Shown here piece after piece: positions 26,185 to 35,333 of a stretch of DNA of 54,320 bases. The position numbers were made by a program, and so were the translations under genes. The number at the start of each line of letters is the position of its first letter. Positions within the stretch are counted from its first letter, which is position 1. Below the pieces are notes generated by a model. It worked only from the letters and a program-made list of their open reading frames with translations. It was not told the origin of the DNA and searched no databases. Source of the DNA: Phycisphaerae bacterium (GTDB lineage Bacteria > Planctomycetota > Phycisphaerae > Sedimentisphaerales > Sedimentisphaeraceae); assembly GCA_027078365.1 (NCBI GenBank), contig JALWYQ010000029.1, positions 1 to 54,320 of the forward strand, in the 5' to 3' direction.

Positions 26185-27123
26185 TCATTTACTTTCTTTA
26201 CTCTCAGCTCCTTCGAGACTTATCGAATACACTTTGGATTTGCAAGTTATATAGAGTGTTCTATTGTCCGCTCCTCCTAGGGTTACATTTGTAGCGATTT
26301 GAGGAATTGCAATCATCTTCAACAATTTTCCCTCACTTGAAACTATCCACACTCCGCCAAGACCACTGAGATAGAGATTGCCACTGCTGTCAATTGTCAT
26401 ACCATCGGGAGCGCCAGGTTTATCGCTATGGGGGTTGAAGAAAACTCTACCCTTACCAATCGAACCATCTGGATTTATATCATAGACTCGCCATAGTTTC
26501 TCTGTACTATCAGAGACATAGAGGCGATCTCCAGCAGCATTTGCAATAATGCCGTTTGGAGTTGTCATGTCTATAATTTCTTTAGTTACAACCCCCGCAA
26601 GATTAAGCCTATAAACTGCGCTGGTCTTTTTGTTTTTCCAATCAGGGTCGGTGAAATATATATCACCACGGTGAGTTTGACATAAATCGTTAGGTTGGTT
26701 GAGTGAAGGGTCGTCAACTAAAAATCTCTTATCGACTAACCCCTTGTCAGTAATTTTATAGCTGGTGATAGTGTGGCCGTAAGCATTAGCCGCTAAGAGT
26801 CTCTTATCAATAGTAGATAAGAACAGACCGTTAACACCATAGCCCTTATCGTCTCTAAGAACGGTAGCCACTCCGGTTGCATCTAGTCTGAGAATCTTGG
26901 ATTTTCCATTGCTCCATGCACAAAAGTAGAGTTTGCCAGTTGTTTTATCCCAGCAAGGCCCTTCGAAGAATTTATCGTCGGAATAAATCTGCTGCAATTT
27001 GGCATCAAAGTTAAGAAATCTTGAATAGCCATCCTGAGCGTATAGCCTTACACTTAATAAATTAAGTGCTACCAAGAGTAAGGCTAACGCCCTAGGAAAA
27101 CATATAACTTTTTTTGCAAGCAT
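26185..27123 (-). CDS. Secreted SMP-30/gluconolactonase-like beta-propeller protein
   Basis: This 312-residue protein has a signal peptide (about 1-29) followed by a six-bladed propeller of SMP-30/gluconolactonase/LRE type. EGPCWDKTTGKLYFC carries the conserved Glu metal ligand. NGLF, QPNDLCQTHRGDIYFTD carries the conserved Asn and Asp, and PNGI and PDGMTIDSSGNLYL carry further ligand positions. Members hydrolyse sugar lactones in a calcium- or zinc-dependent way. Lying between two DUF4838 genes on the same strand, it probably acts on a product of the same extracellular or periplasmic glycan breakdown. Confidence 0.82.
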   Translation of the reverse strand: MLAKKVICFPRALALLLVALNLLSVRLYAQDGYSRFLNFDAKLQQIYSDDKFFEGPCWDKTTGKLYFCAWSNGKSKILRLDATGVATVLRDDKGYGVNGLFLSTIDKRLLAANAYGHTITSYKITDKGLVDKRFLVDDPSLNQPNDLCQTHRGDIYFTDPDWKNKKTSAVYRLNLAGVVTKEIIDMTTPNGIIANAAGDRLYVSDSTEKLWRVYDINPDGSIGKGRVFFNPHSDKPGAPDGMTIDSSGNLYLSGLGGVWIVSSEGKLLKMIAIPQIATNVTLGGADNRTLYITCKSKVYSISLEGAESKESK

Positions 27124-27154
27124 TTCCAGATTCTTTCTTTAGTTAAGACTGGCT

Positions 27155-29557
27155 CTACTTTTTCCTTTTATGAGATTTAATTTTTTTATGTGGTTTGACT
27201 GGTACAAACTCGATTGAGCTAATATAAACGTACTTCACTGAGCTATTTGGTATCTGAGCGAAGTAGAAGTATGACGATGGCGCGTCTGAGCCATTAACCT
27301 CACCACAATAAACCCACTTATATCCGCTGTCGGATAATTGAGATGCATCGAAAGTACCAGAGAGAGGAATCTTTTTAATCTTAGTTGCATAGATTCCATA
27401 ATTAACTGCCGGACCACTTTCCCTTATCTTATCAACTTTAATCTGAGCACGAATCTTATAGTCAACGTCATTTAAGAGAGCAGAGCCAAAGAACCACTGC
27501 AAAGACCACCCGTTACCTTGAACTGGAAGTTTAATACACTCTCCACCAGGAGCTGAAATATCGTTGATTTTCTTGGCTCCATCAGCGCAACGAGTGATAG
27601 TGCTAGGAGTCAAACGCATCATTGTTGGTTTCTCTGGAGTATCAGACTTAATATTGTATTGGCGACGCCATTCGAGAATTCGTTGGTCTGTTTTAGTAAC
27701 TCTCTCACTAATCCACTCAACTTTATAAAGTTTGGTCAACCTTGCAAACTCTTCTAGATCCGCTTTGTACGACGCCCTGTCAGCCTCGTCGCCTTCTTTA
27801 GGTGGCATCATCTGCAAACGATAGAAAAGAATACTGATATATTCAAGCTCGACCTTGGCGTGAAGAGTTTTATCGTCTTTAGTTAGCTCTAGCGCCTTTT
27901 CAAAAATCGCCCTAGCTGTTGGATAATATTTATCACTAAAGCAGAATTTGTTCGGATATTTCTCTGAATCTTTATAGGTATGGGTATCGTGGAATTGTTT
28001 CCATTCGTTGTAGAGCAAATCGCTGTAGCTTTGCATTAAATCTGCAGCTTTTCCAAAATAGCCATAATTAAAATCACGAATTAAATCGCTCATCTTACGA
28101 GATGGATCCCACATCTTTTTAGAATAAACCCATGCCCTAAGCTTGCCTTGGTTTTCACCAACGCCGTAGTGGCTACTTTGCAAGAACAAACCATAGATTC
28201 CATACTTTGCATATGTGTCTATGTTGTGATCGATAACCGCAAGGTTAGGGCGAGGCATCGGCCAAGCTTTATAATCCACAACGTAATCCCAAATCATAAG
28301 CTGAGCGCCAAGTTTGATCCAGTTCTTCATGTTGGGGAAGAACACATCGCTCTCTTCAAGGTAAAACATTGGATATGGGAATGAAGCTGTATCATTTGCA
28401 AGACGAATAATAACGTTCTTGTTTGGACGAAGATTCTTTGGTGGCTTGTTTGTCTCAATGTAAGCTAGTGTAGTAATCTTCACATCTGGGTAAACCTTGG
28501 CAACCTCATCAGCAATGTAATTGACTAAGTCAAGAAGTGGTCCACTAGCGCTACCCTGCGCATTTTGAATCGCCATACACCTATCACACTGACAAAAACT
28601 ATGGTCAGTATCATTAGCTGAGACATCAAAAAGCCCGTAAGAATGATATTTCTTCAAAGCCTTCAAAACATTATTCAAGACAATTTTTCTTGCATCTGGG
28701 TTAGTTAAACAGAATTGGGCACCACCACCATTACCTTGTGGCTTGCGTTTACCATCGATAAGAGCAAAATACTCAGGATGCTTATTGAAGTATGTGTTTG
28801 GAAGTAGCAAAGAGAAAGTATGAACAAAATATTCCTCAGGCAATTTTATACTACCACCCCAACTATCAGGAACTCTATCGTAGCTAGAGGTAAATGAGCC
28901 TACACGGTTGAATAATTGGAAGTCTCTGTCAAAAGATTCAGACTGAAACATCGTACGAACTTTAAATATTGGAGCGTATTCACGCAACACAATTTTAGCA
29001 CTCGATGAGAGCTTTGGCATTATCAAGCCTTCCTGCCGTGAATAGAAACGACCACCAAGGTCTTCCTCTATCAATGCAATCGCTGGGCTTATAGAACCTC
29101 GGCGAGAGCCGCCAATCAAAAAGAGATTTCCGTCTTTAGCGTCTATTGAATAACCTTCTAAGTCCAAATCAATACTTGGCTTTAATCCAGTAGCCTTGTA
29201 GAGCTTGGTTTCGCCAAGACTAATAACACTGCCTTTGCTGTATTGAGAGTCTGTAATAACTTTAAACTCAATGCCAGTACCAAGTTTTAATGCCTGCACT
29301 AGAAGCTGAGCTGCTTTTTGGTCAATAGTGCTTGCATTGTCAGGAATGAGAATCGAGAATGCTGCCTTGCCATTCTTGGTCAACTCTAGATTAAAAGTCC
29401 TATCTCCTTTTGGAGCAAGATAGTTATGCCAGATATCATGGTGAATCTTAGGCAATGCTGCCACCTTGCCAGAGCCTACAATAGCTCTAGAAACTCCAGA
29501 AAACAGCAAAATGCCAACAACAATTACAGCTAAACCTAGGCTACGCTTGAGTCTCAT
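27155..29557 (-). CDS. Secreted DUF4838 protein, putative glycoside hydrolase (copy 2)
   Basis: This 800-residue paralogue of the protein at 23737-26103 is co-linear with it over nearly the whole length, and the two are clearly similar by eye. It shares GGSRRGSISPAIALIEEDLGG, FDVSANDTDHSFCQCDRC (the C-x-C-x-x-C motif) and SSHYGVGENQG. A signal peptide or anchor is present at the N terminus and a basic tail (KKIKSHKRKK) at the C terminus. It is the first gene of the unit DUF4838 > SMP-30 > DUF4838, reading on the minus strand. The pair probably arose by tandem duplication and may attack related linkages of one glycan. Confidence 0.75.
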   Translation of the reverse strand: MRLKRSLGLAVIVVGILLFSGVSRAIVGSGKVAALPKIHHDIWHNYLAPKGDRTFNLELTKNGKAAFSILIPDNASTIDQKAAQLLVQALKLGTGIEFKVITDSQYSKGSVISLGETKLYKATGLKPSIDLDLEGYSIDAKDGNLFLIGGSRRGSISPAIALIEEDLGGRFYSRQEGLIMPKLSSSAKIVLREYAPIFKVRTMFQSESFDRDFQLFNRVGSFTSSYDRVPDSWGGSIKLPEEYFVHTFSLLLPNTYFNKHPEYFALIDGKRKPQGNGGGAQFCLTNPDARKIVLNNVLKALKKYHSYGLFDVSANDTDHSFCQCDRCMAIQNAQGSASGPLLDLVNYIADEVAKVYPDVKITTLAYIETNKPPKNLRPNKNVIIRLANDTASFPYPMFYLEESDVFFPNMKNWIKLGAQLMIWDYVVDYKAWPMPRPNLAVIDHNIDTYAKYGIYGLFLQSSHYGVGENQGKLRAWVYSKKMWDPSRKMSDLIRDFNYGYFGKAADLMQSYSDLLYNEWKQFHDTHTYKDSEKYPNKFCFSDKYYPTARAIFEKALELTKDDKTLHAKVELEYISILFYRLQMMPPKEGDEADRASYKADLEEFARLTKLYKVEWISERVTKTDQRILEWRRQYNIKSDTPEKPTMMRLTPSTITRCADGAKKINDISAPGGECIKLPVQGNGWSLQWFFGSALLNDVDYKIRAQIKVDKIRESGPAVNYGIYATKIKKIPLSGTFDASQLSDSGYKWVYCGEVNGSDAPSSYFYFAQIPNSSVKYVYISSIEFVPVKPHKKIKSHKRKK

Positions 29558-29684
29558 ACTTACATTCCTTTTTAAGAAGATAATTACTCTTATAAACCCA
29601 TAAATGACGAATCGAAATGTACCACATTCAATCTAGGCTATAAAGAATTTTTAGCTCAGATTTATAAAATATTACCAGCTTTGA

Positions 29685-29717
29685 CAAAAAAAATGCACCG
29701 ACAATTATCGGTGCATT
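29685..29717 (-). terminator. Intrinsic terminator after the sodium:solute symporter gene
   Basis: The arms AATGCACCGA (29692-29701) and TCGGTGCATT (29708-29717) have a six-base loop. On the minus strand they are followed by a run of U (A-tract 29686-29693). It sits 34 bp past the symporter stop codon. Confidence 0.9.
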
Positions 29718-29750
29718 CTAGGTCGTATCTATTTAAATATCAGCTATGAA

Positions 29751-31763
29751 TTACTCAACTATATCAGTTCCGTCGCTACCATCTGCGCGAACAAAGCCGT
29801 CATCTTCGTCCTTACCGGCAGAAATACTTAGAGATTTAAACATCAATATCAAATCTCTAACACCACCAATTCCAACCCAGACCGTACAAATAACAGCAAC
29901 TGCAAAGAATATCCAGCTTCGAGCAACCCAATACTTCATCCAGTCATCGTCTGATATTTCACGAACGAGATAATAGTAAGCCGTTCCTATCAAGAACACG
30001 AACCACCAAAGAAGAGTCCAGAAAACTGAAGCGAAGAAGATGAATTTGTCAAATTTAGTAAATTCTTCATTCACGCCCAGCTTTTGCCAGAAAGGATGAA
30101 TCTTTGCAAGCTTCTCTTCTTTTGTTTCCTCTCCATCAGCAATGATGTGGTCTGATTCTATCTTATATTCACCCCTATGGAAAAGCTTATCCATATTGTG
30201 AACTTTATTTTCAATCAGTGATAGAACAACGTATGTCATGGTAGAAGAGCCCATCGTTATCGCATACATCCATTGACCATTGATTGGAAATTCTGCATCT
30301 TGCCCAAACATCTTCTGCCATCCCCATTGTCTAAGATATAGAGCTCCCAATCCAAGTACCGAACCAACAATCATCGCACCGTAAGCACCTAGAGTTGTAC
30401 CTCTTTTCCAATACAAACCACCAATGAGCACCGCACCAGCACCACCAAGATAGATAGCTCCTGTAAGTGCAAAGTACATTAGAATTTGATCAGAAACTTT
30501 ATAGAAATAACTGTAGATTACTATGAATATGGCAACTCCAATAATAGAAGCTCTTAGCAAGAACATGTGCGTTTTCTTCTCAAAAGGCTTCTTACGGAAT
30601 GGCATAACAACGTCTTGAACAAAAATACTTCCCCAAGAGTGAAGATATGTATCGTGAGTACTGATAAAGGCAGCCAAAACAACCGCACATATAGCACCTC
30701 TCAAACCAATAGGCATAAAGTGCGCCAGTGCGATTGGGACAGTCATATTCTTCTTTATATAACTGTTATCTATACCATTTAGAGCTTCATTAACCTTGCT
30801 AGATACATCAGAGAAAGCTGCGTTGTGCATAATGGTATAAACAGCGATTGGTAAAAGTATCATTAGAAGAAGCTGTGCGTAGTTTCTCCAACCACTTACA
30901 ATCTTTGACATCTTAGCCTCATGTGGAGTTCTAGCTGACGAGTTGTAACCTTGAGAACCCTGCCAAGACATATAAGCATAAAACGCACCAACAACAGCAA
31001 TCAAAGAATACCAGAAGTTGAAGTCATGCACATCCCCCATGTCCATAGGATTGACCATAGACTTGCCCGGAGGTGCCTGGAGCAGAGCTTCTTTAACTTG
31101 CCCCCAATTAATCATCCAAGCAAAAAGAGCTATTAAGATTGAAAGGAAAACAATGTTACAGAAAAGACCCTGCACAAAATCTGTTACGATAACGGCAATC
31201 TGACCACCTAGGAAGGTAAAGAAAAGCGAAATACCAACCAAAAGAATCATCAGTAGTAAGAACGTCTGGATATGGAAAGAGCCTATTGTGATTTGTTCTG
31301 GAAGATTTATATAGTAAATGAAGAAACGAGCTCCAACCGCTGGAAAAATACCAAAGTTCAAGACACCAGATATAAATGCTAGAATCTGCGCAAATATACG
31401 GAATTTTTTACTGTATCTTTTCTCAAAGAATTGACCAACTGTTAGGGATCTTGTCTCACGGTATCTATAAATCACAAAACCTGTCATACCCAGAACAATT
31501 CCAACAGGCAAGGCCATCATCTGCCACCAAGTTGTGGCAAAGCCTCGTTGGTAATACATCGACCATACCGCGACCATAGAAATTGCACCTAGTGATGATA
31601 TTCCTTCAGCGGTCGAAAGTAGATATCGACCTGCGCATCTATTAGCGGAGAGAAAACCAGCCACGCTTCTGGTGTATCGCTTGACATAAATTGCCAAAGA
31701 TGTAATAAAAACCAACAAGCCAATTACAATAGTCCAATCAATCCAGTGCAAATTCATAGACAT
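29751..31763 (-). CDS. Sodium:solute symporter (SSS family)
   Basis: This 670-residue membrane protein has about 13-15 hydrophobic segments. It has the SSS N-terminal core (VAGFLSANRCAGRYLLSTAEGISSLGAIS, with the GISSLGA turn), a conserved R-Y-x-x-TRSLT region and a long C-terminal extension with two extra helices. Two starts are close together: ATG 31763 (AAGGG three bases upstream) and ATG 31757 (AAGGG nine bases upstream); the second has better spacing. It would import a sugar, uronate or similar product with sodium, matching the downstream secreted DUF4838/SMP-30 enzymes. Its own terminator separates it from them. Confidence 0.85.
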   Translation of the reverse strand: MSMNLHWIDWTIVIGLLVFITSLAIYVKRYTRSVAGFLSANRCAGRYLLSTAEGISSLGAISMVAVWSMYYQRGFATTWWQMMALPVGIVLGMTGFVIYRYRETRSLTVGQFFEKRYSKKFRIFAQILAFISGVLNFGIFPAVGARFFIYYINLPEQITIGSFHIQTFLLLMILLVGISLFFTFLGGQIAVIVTDFVQGLFCNIVFLSILIALFAWMINWGQVKEALLQAPPGKSMVNPMDMGDVHDFNFWYSLIAVVGAFYAYMSWQGSQGYNSSARTPHEAKMSKIVSGWRNYAQLLLMILLPIAVYTIMHNAAFSDVSSKVNEALNGIDNSYIKKNMTVPIALAHFMPIGLRGAICAVVLAAFISTHDTYLHSWGSIFVQDVVMPFRKKPFEKKTHMFLLRASIIGVAIFIVIYSYFYKVSDQILMYFALTGAIYLGGAGAVLIGGLYWKRGTTLGAYGAMIVGSVLGLGALYLRQWGWQKMFGQDAEFPINGQWMYAITMGSSTMTYVVLSLIENKVHNMDKLFHRGEYKIESDHIIADGEETKEEKLAKIHPFWQKLGVNEEFTKFDKFIFFASVFWTLLWWFVFLIGTAYYYLVREISDDDWMKYWVARSWIFFAVAVICTVWVGIGGVRDLILMFKSLSISAGKDEDDGFVRADGSDGTDIVE

Positions 31764-31994
31764 AAACCCTTATACAAATAGATGAATTTAGTGCGCATTG
31801 CAAAGTACGCAGAGAACAGAGTGTACTCACTTTTCATCTTTTTTCAACAACATTTAGCTAAATTTTAGTAGTTGTTGAATGTGCTTTAAGTAGAAAATCC
31901 ATAAGGAGCAACGCAATAAATTTCTTGCTTTAGCCAAGTCAAACAGCTATGCTCATTTCGAATAGGACGATTGGCAATATTTGGGGAGAGGTTT

Positions 31995-32303
31995 ATGGAA
32001 TCTGAGCCTAGCAAAAACAAAGAGGAAAAAGACATAGAAGAGCTAAACCATCAAGAGCAAGCCAAGCCTGTTTGCCTAAATTGCTTTCAACCGATAGATC
32101 CGCTCGATGATTATTGCCCAAACTGCGGTGCTATGGTGGGAAATTTCACCCCGTATATACCTGTTAGGAATATTCGATGGTCCATAGGCATTTTTGGAAA
32201 AATATGGCGACAAGCATGGTCTCGCAACACATCTATTAAAGCTCGATTGATAAAGTTGATAATTATAATCTTCTGGCTTTTGATTTTGCTGAAAATCATA
32301 TAA
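31995..32303 (+). CDS. Small zinc-ribbon membrane protein
   Basis: The start is ATG at 31995, with GGGGAGAGG upstream; a TTG at 31971 has none. The 102-residue protein has an acidic N terminus, then a zinc ribbon with Cys27, Cys30, Cys41 and Cys44 (CLNC...CPNC). A basic linker follows, and a single C-terminal transmembrane segment (about 83-101) ends at residue 102. Function is unknown. It is a lone plus-strand gene between two minus-strand units, and its 3' end directly abuts a REP-type element carrying transposase-derived sequence. Confidence 0.65.
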   Translation: MESEPSKNKEEKDIEELNHQEQAKPVCLNCFQPIDPLDDYCPNCGAMVGNFTPYIPVRNIRWSIGIFGKIWRQAWSRNTSIKARLIKLIIIIFWLLILLKII

Positions 32304-32305
32304 GA

Positions 32306-32417
32306 CCAACCATTTTCATTGCATGATTCAAAACGTCGTCGTAGGGGCAACCTGCGTGTCTACCCGCATGTCTGTCCAAATAACACAACATCGGGCGAAC
32401 ACATATGTTCGCCACTA
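32306..32417 (-). repeat. REP/REPIN copy a plus transposase-derived fragment
   Basis: On the minus strand it starts with TAG then TGGCGAAC/GTTCGCCC (palindrome with a six-base loop), runs through an ACATCGGGCG-type middle and ends GCCCCTAC. The following stretch (32306-32340) matches 34 of 37 bases of the RAYT gene encoding the PNHFHCIIQNVVV region. The TAG at 32415-32417 is also the stop codon of the neighbouring gene. Confidence 0.8.
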
Positions 32418-34142
32418 CTGTAGTTTTGACTCAAGAGCATCTATTTTGGCTTTAATCGTCTCAACGCTATACATATAAGCCTGCGCTTCTTGATGATAAC
32501 CAAGCCTACTGTCTCTTTGCGCAGAAGCTAATGCTATTTTTAGGTTCTCAAGCTCATCGTTTATAATTTCAACCTTCTCACTCTCGTCGGAGAATTTGAG
32601 GTATTTATTCAAGCGATACCAGCGATAAACATTATACACGCTCCTAAATGAAGCCCCTGCAATAGTTGCAACTTCAAGTTCTTTCTTTGCATTAGAAGCA
32701 CCTGCGCATTGACTAAGAACCTCTCTGTACTGCGATAATTTTGAGTTCCAACTTCTGCTTAATCCTTCAAGTAGGCTAATCATCTCATCTAGAGAGTATT
32801 CTCCAAGTGAATCCTCAAGCTTATCTCCCCATTCGTGAGTTAGCCATGAAGGCCCCATTGGTTTATTCTCAAACTTATCTTTAAATGGATAAGCCAAACT
32901 GTAATTTAGAGGTGACCAATACAAAAATAGATACCCGTTTACCGGATAACTCTCAACAGCTTCTTGGAAACCATACCAGCTATCTACAATAGCATCTGCC
33001 TGCGCGTCGTTAGCAGAAAAATAATCTTTGGCTAGCTGCTGCAAAGCTTGCTTTTCTTCGCCTAGATTTGAATTGCAGGCAAATTTATTGAACGCATAAA
33101 CATTCAACGTATCTGCCGAGCAACCAAAGTTCCAGCACGCCATAGTTCCAGAAACTCCGTTCTGGTTCATATACTTTACTTTTCTAAACAAGCTTACGAG
33201 CAATGGTAAATTTGGAACGGTACCAAGTTCATGGGTTGTATTTATCTGTAACTTTGCAAATACATCTCGATTATTGCTATACTCTTTAACCTTTGTATCG
33301 AATCTTTCAGATGGCCCTGGACAAACTAAACTATACTCTTCTAGAGTTCTCTCTTTACCGAGTCTTGTTAGTTTAGAGCCACGTTCAAAATCACCCATTA
33401 GCATAACATCATCGTCTAGTAAATCAATGATATCGCCGTAAGGTGGCTTGCAGTGCATATTCCACGACCAATCCCAAGCAACAACTTTGCCAGGGTTTGC
33501 AGATTCTTTTATGCCTCGATTTATCAGGTTCAGTATTTCAGCTATAACTTCAACTGGCTTTCTAATAGAACATCTTGGGCATCTGCACTCATCTGCCCAG
33601 AAAGCCTCTGGTGAAGGATAATTCTCTGGACTAGAAACAACGTGGGCCCAGCAGTTATTGACCTGCTCGCTTGAGGTTATAAGCAATACTCCGGCGACCT
33701 CTGCCATATCAAAGAGCTCTTTAAAACCACTGCGCAGATAGTTTTGAACCTCTGGAGTAGATGAACACATCGCATACTCAGCCGGTTCGTCGAGTATCTG
33801 TGTTCGGTGCCCCTTTATGCTTGGGTTATCCTTCCAGAACTGATGCTCACAATCTAAGCCTAATGGCTCTGTAAAGAATAGCCACACGCCAAGATTGTAT
33901 TTCTTAGCCCTTGCGCATAAATCTTTTAACGCTTGTTGCCTTTGAGCCACTAGCGTTACATAATTGGCAAATAATTCGCCAGGGGCGAGGTCTCTCAACC
34001 TGCCCCTGAGCCAAATTCCTGTAAAACCGGCTTCACTGATTTCTTTTAGCCTCTCATCGGTGTGAGTTTTAGTTGCTTCAAGAATCTCATCACCGTAGAA
34101 ATCACTGTCACCGACTCTAAATATTCTCGTATCTACTGTCAT
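32415..34142 (-). CDS. Cytosolic DUF4838-related TIM-barrel protein (putative glycosidase)
   Basis: This 575-residue protein has no signal peptide. The N-terminal half reads as a TIM barrel (GIWLRGRL, LGVWLFFTEP, CSSTPEVQNYLRSGFKELF, GVLLITSSEQ). It has a C-x-C-x-x-C motif (Cys186, Cys188, Cys191) placed as in the two secreted DUF4838 proteins, where CLTNPEARK and FDVSAND precede it. This supports a common catalytic core. The C-terminal region (about 430-575) is helical. The start codon overlaps the stop of the M24-like gene (TAATG), implying translational coupling. The stop TAG is part of a REP element. Substrate and catalytic residues are unknown. Confidence 0.55.
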   Translation of the reverse strand: MTVDTRIFRVGDSDFYGDEILEATKTHTDERLKEISEAGFTGIWLRGRLRDLAPGELFANYVTLVAQRQQALKDLCARAKKYNLGVWLFFTEPLGLDCEHQFWKDNPSIKGHRTQILDEPAEYAMCSSTPEVQNYLRSGFKELFDMAEVAGVLLITSSEQVNNCWAHVVSSPENYPSPEAFWADECRCPRCSIRKPVEVIAEILNLINRGIKESANPGKVVAWDWSWNMHCKPPYGDIIDLLDDDVMLMGDFERGSKLTRLGKERTLEEYSLVCPGPSERFDTKVKEYSNNRDVFAKLQINTTHELGTVPNLPLLVSLFRKVKYMNQNGVSGTMACWNFGCSADTLNVYAFNKFACNSNLGEEKQALQQLAKDYFSANDAQADAIVDSWYGFQEAVESYPVNGYLFLYWSPLNYSLAYPFKDKFENKPMGPSWLTHEWGDKLEDSLGEYSLDEMISLLEGLSRSWNSKLSQYREVLSQCAGASNAKKELEVATIAGASFRSVYNVYRWYRLNKYLKFSDESEKVEIINDELENLKIALASAQRDSRLGYHQEAQAYMYSVETIKAKIDALESKLQ

Positions 34143-35311
34143 TAAACGTCTAGTTCCACAATATCCATGTTGCTATTACTCATAAGCTCGCAACCATCTT
34201 GGGTTACTCTCATACCGTTTTCCCAACGCAAGCCAAAGTTACCCTGCTCGTAGAGGAATGTATCTACTTGGAAAGTCATATTTTCTTGTAGTGGGTAATC
34301 GCTGATAGTTTCCATCCATGGCTTTTCAACTTCAATCATACCAAGACCATGGCAAGGACCGTATAGATAGTTGTCCTCATAGCCTCTTGACTTGAAGAAT
34401 TCGATATACTTTTTAGCTATGGTTGAAGCTAGCTCGCCAGCCTTGATCCACTCAACTGTTTTGTAGTGAGCTTCTTTACCGAACTCAACTAGTTCGCGTT
34501 GGCGGTCAGTCATCTTACCAAGGCAGATTGGCCTACCGATACAAGGAGAATAACCATCAATTCTAGCTCCGTAGTTAAGCTGAATCATATCGCCCTTCTG
34601 TAAGACATTGTGAGTTGGTCTAGAAATCGCATGAGTTGTGCTTCTACCAGCGAATACATATGTTGGTAGAGATTCACATTCAGCACCGTTAGCATATAGC
34701 AAGCCATTAATAACACCAACAGCTTGAAGCTCTGTCATTCCCGGTTTTAGGTTCTCAAGAATTGTTGGATAAATTTCCTCAGCTATGCGCAGACCCTCTC
34801 TCAGACAAGCCAACTCTACGTCAGATTTAATAACACGCAAGTCCGTCATGATTTGATCTGCATTTACAATCTCTGCATCTGGGAATGCTGCTTTTAGCCC
34901 TTCATAAACAGGCATTGTAGTAATAAGCCAGCCAGCAACACCAATTTTCTTAGGGTTTGTCACTCCGATAGACTCAAATACCTCTTTGAAATTGCTTACT
35001 TCTACGTCTGGGTAGGCTGGGTCAGCAGATTCGCGGTATTCTGTCATGAGGTGAATCTTCTCTATTTTAGATCTATCTTCAGCAAAAGTTCCTGACTCAG
35101 GACCAATGATTAGAGTAGAATCTCCACTTGGAGCTATCGCTACACCACCAATTTCAAATAGTGGCCAATAGTATGAAAAATATCTAACGTTAGCAAAATC
35201 TGCCTCGTTAGAGTTTGCTAGAAACACATCATAGCCAGCCTCTTCAACAAGTTTTGCTGCCCTTTGAACTCTTTTTGCGTATTCACTCTCTGGTATCATT
35301 ACACGACTCAT
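34142..35311 (-). CDS. M24-fold (aminopeptidase P/creatinase-like) protein lacking metal ligands
   Basis: This 389-residue protein has the N-terminal creatinase domain and the C-terminal pita-bread fold. Aligned to E. coli PepP by spacing, the ligand Asp260 is Asn246, Asp271 is Cys257 (separation 11 in both), His354 is His321, Glu383 is Asp350 (separation 29 in both) and the last Glu is Glu364. His227 remains at the substrate site. Two or three of the five metal ligands are thus changed, so a dimetal peptidase is unlikely. A metal-free creatinase-type C-N hydrolase or a non-catalytic binder fits better. AGGAG precedes the ATG. It lies between the ASRT-like gene and the DUF4838-related gene. 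Confidence 0.72.
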   Translation of the reverse strand: MSRVMIPESEYAKRVQRAAKLVEEAGYDVFLANSNEADFANVRYFSYYWPLFEIGGVAIAPSGDSTLIIGPESGTFAEDRSKIEKIHLMTEYRESADPAYPDVEVSNFKEVFESIGVTNPKKIGVAGWLITTMPVYEGLKAAFPDAEIVNADQIMTDLRVIKSDVELACLREGLRIAEEIYPTILENLKPGMTELQAVGVINGLLYANGAECESLPTYVFAGRSTTHAISRPTHNVLQKGDMIQLNYGARIDGYSPCIGRPICLGKMTDRQRELVEFGKEAHYKTVEWIKAGELASTIAKKYIEFFKSRGYEDNYLYGPCHGLGMIEVEKPWMETISDYPLQENMTFQVDTFLYEQGNFGLRWENGMRVTQDGCELMSNSNMDIVELDV

Positions 35312-35333
35312 TTTTATTCTCCTGTATTTTTTC

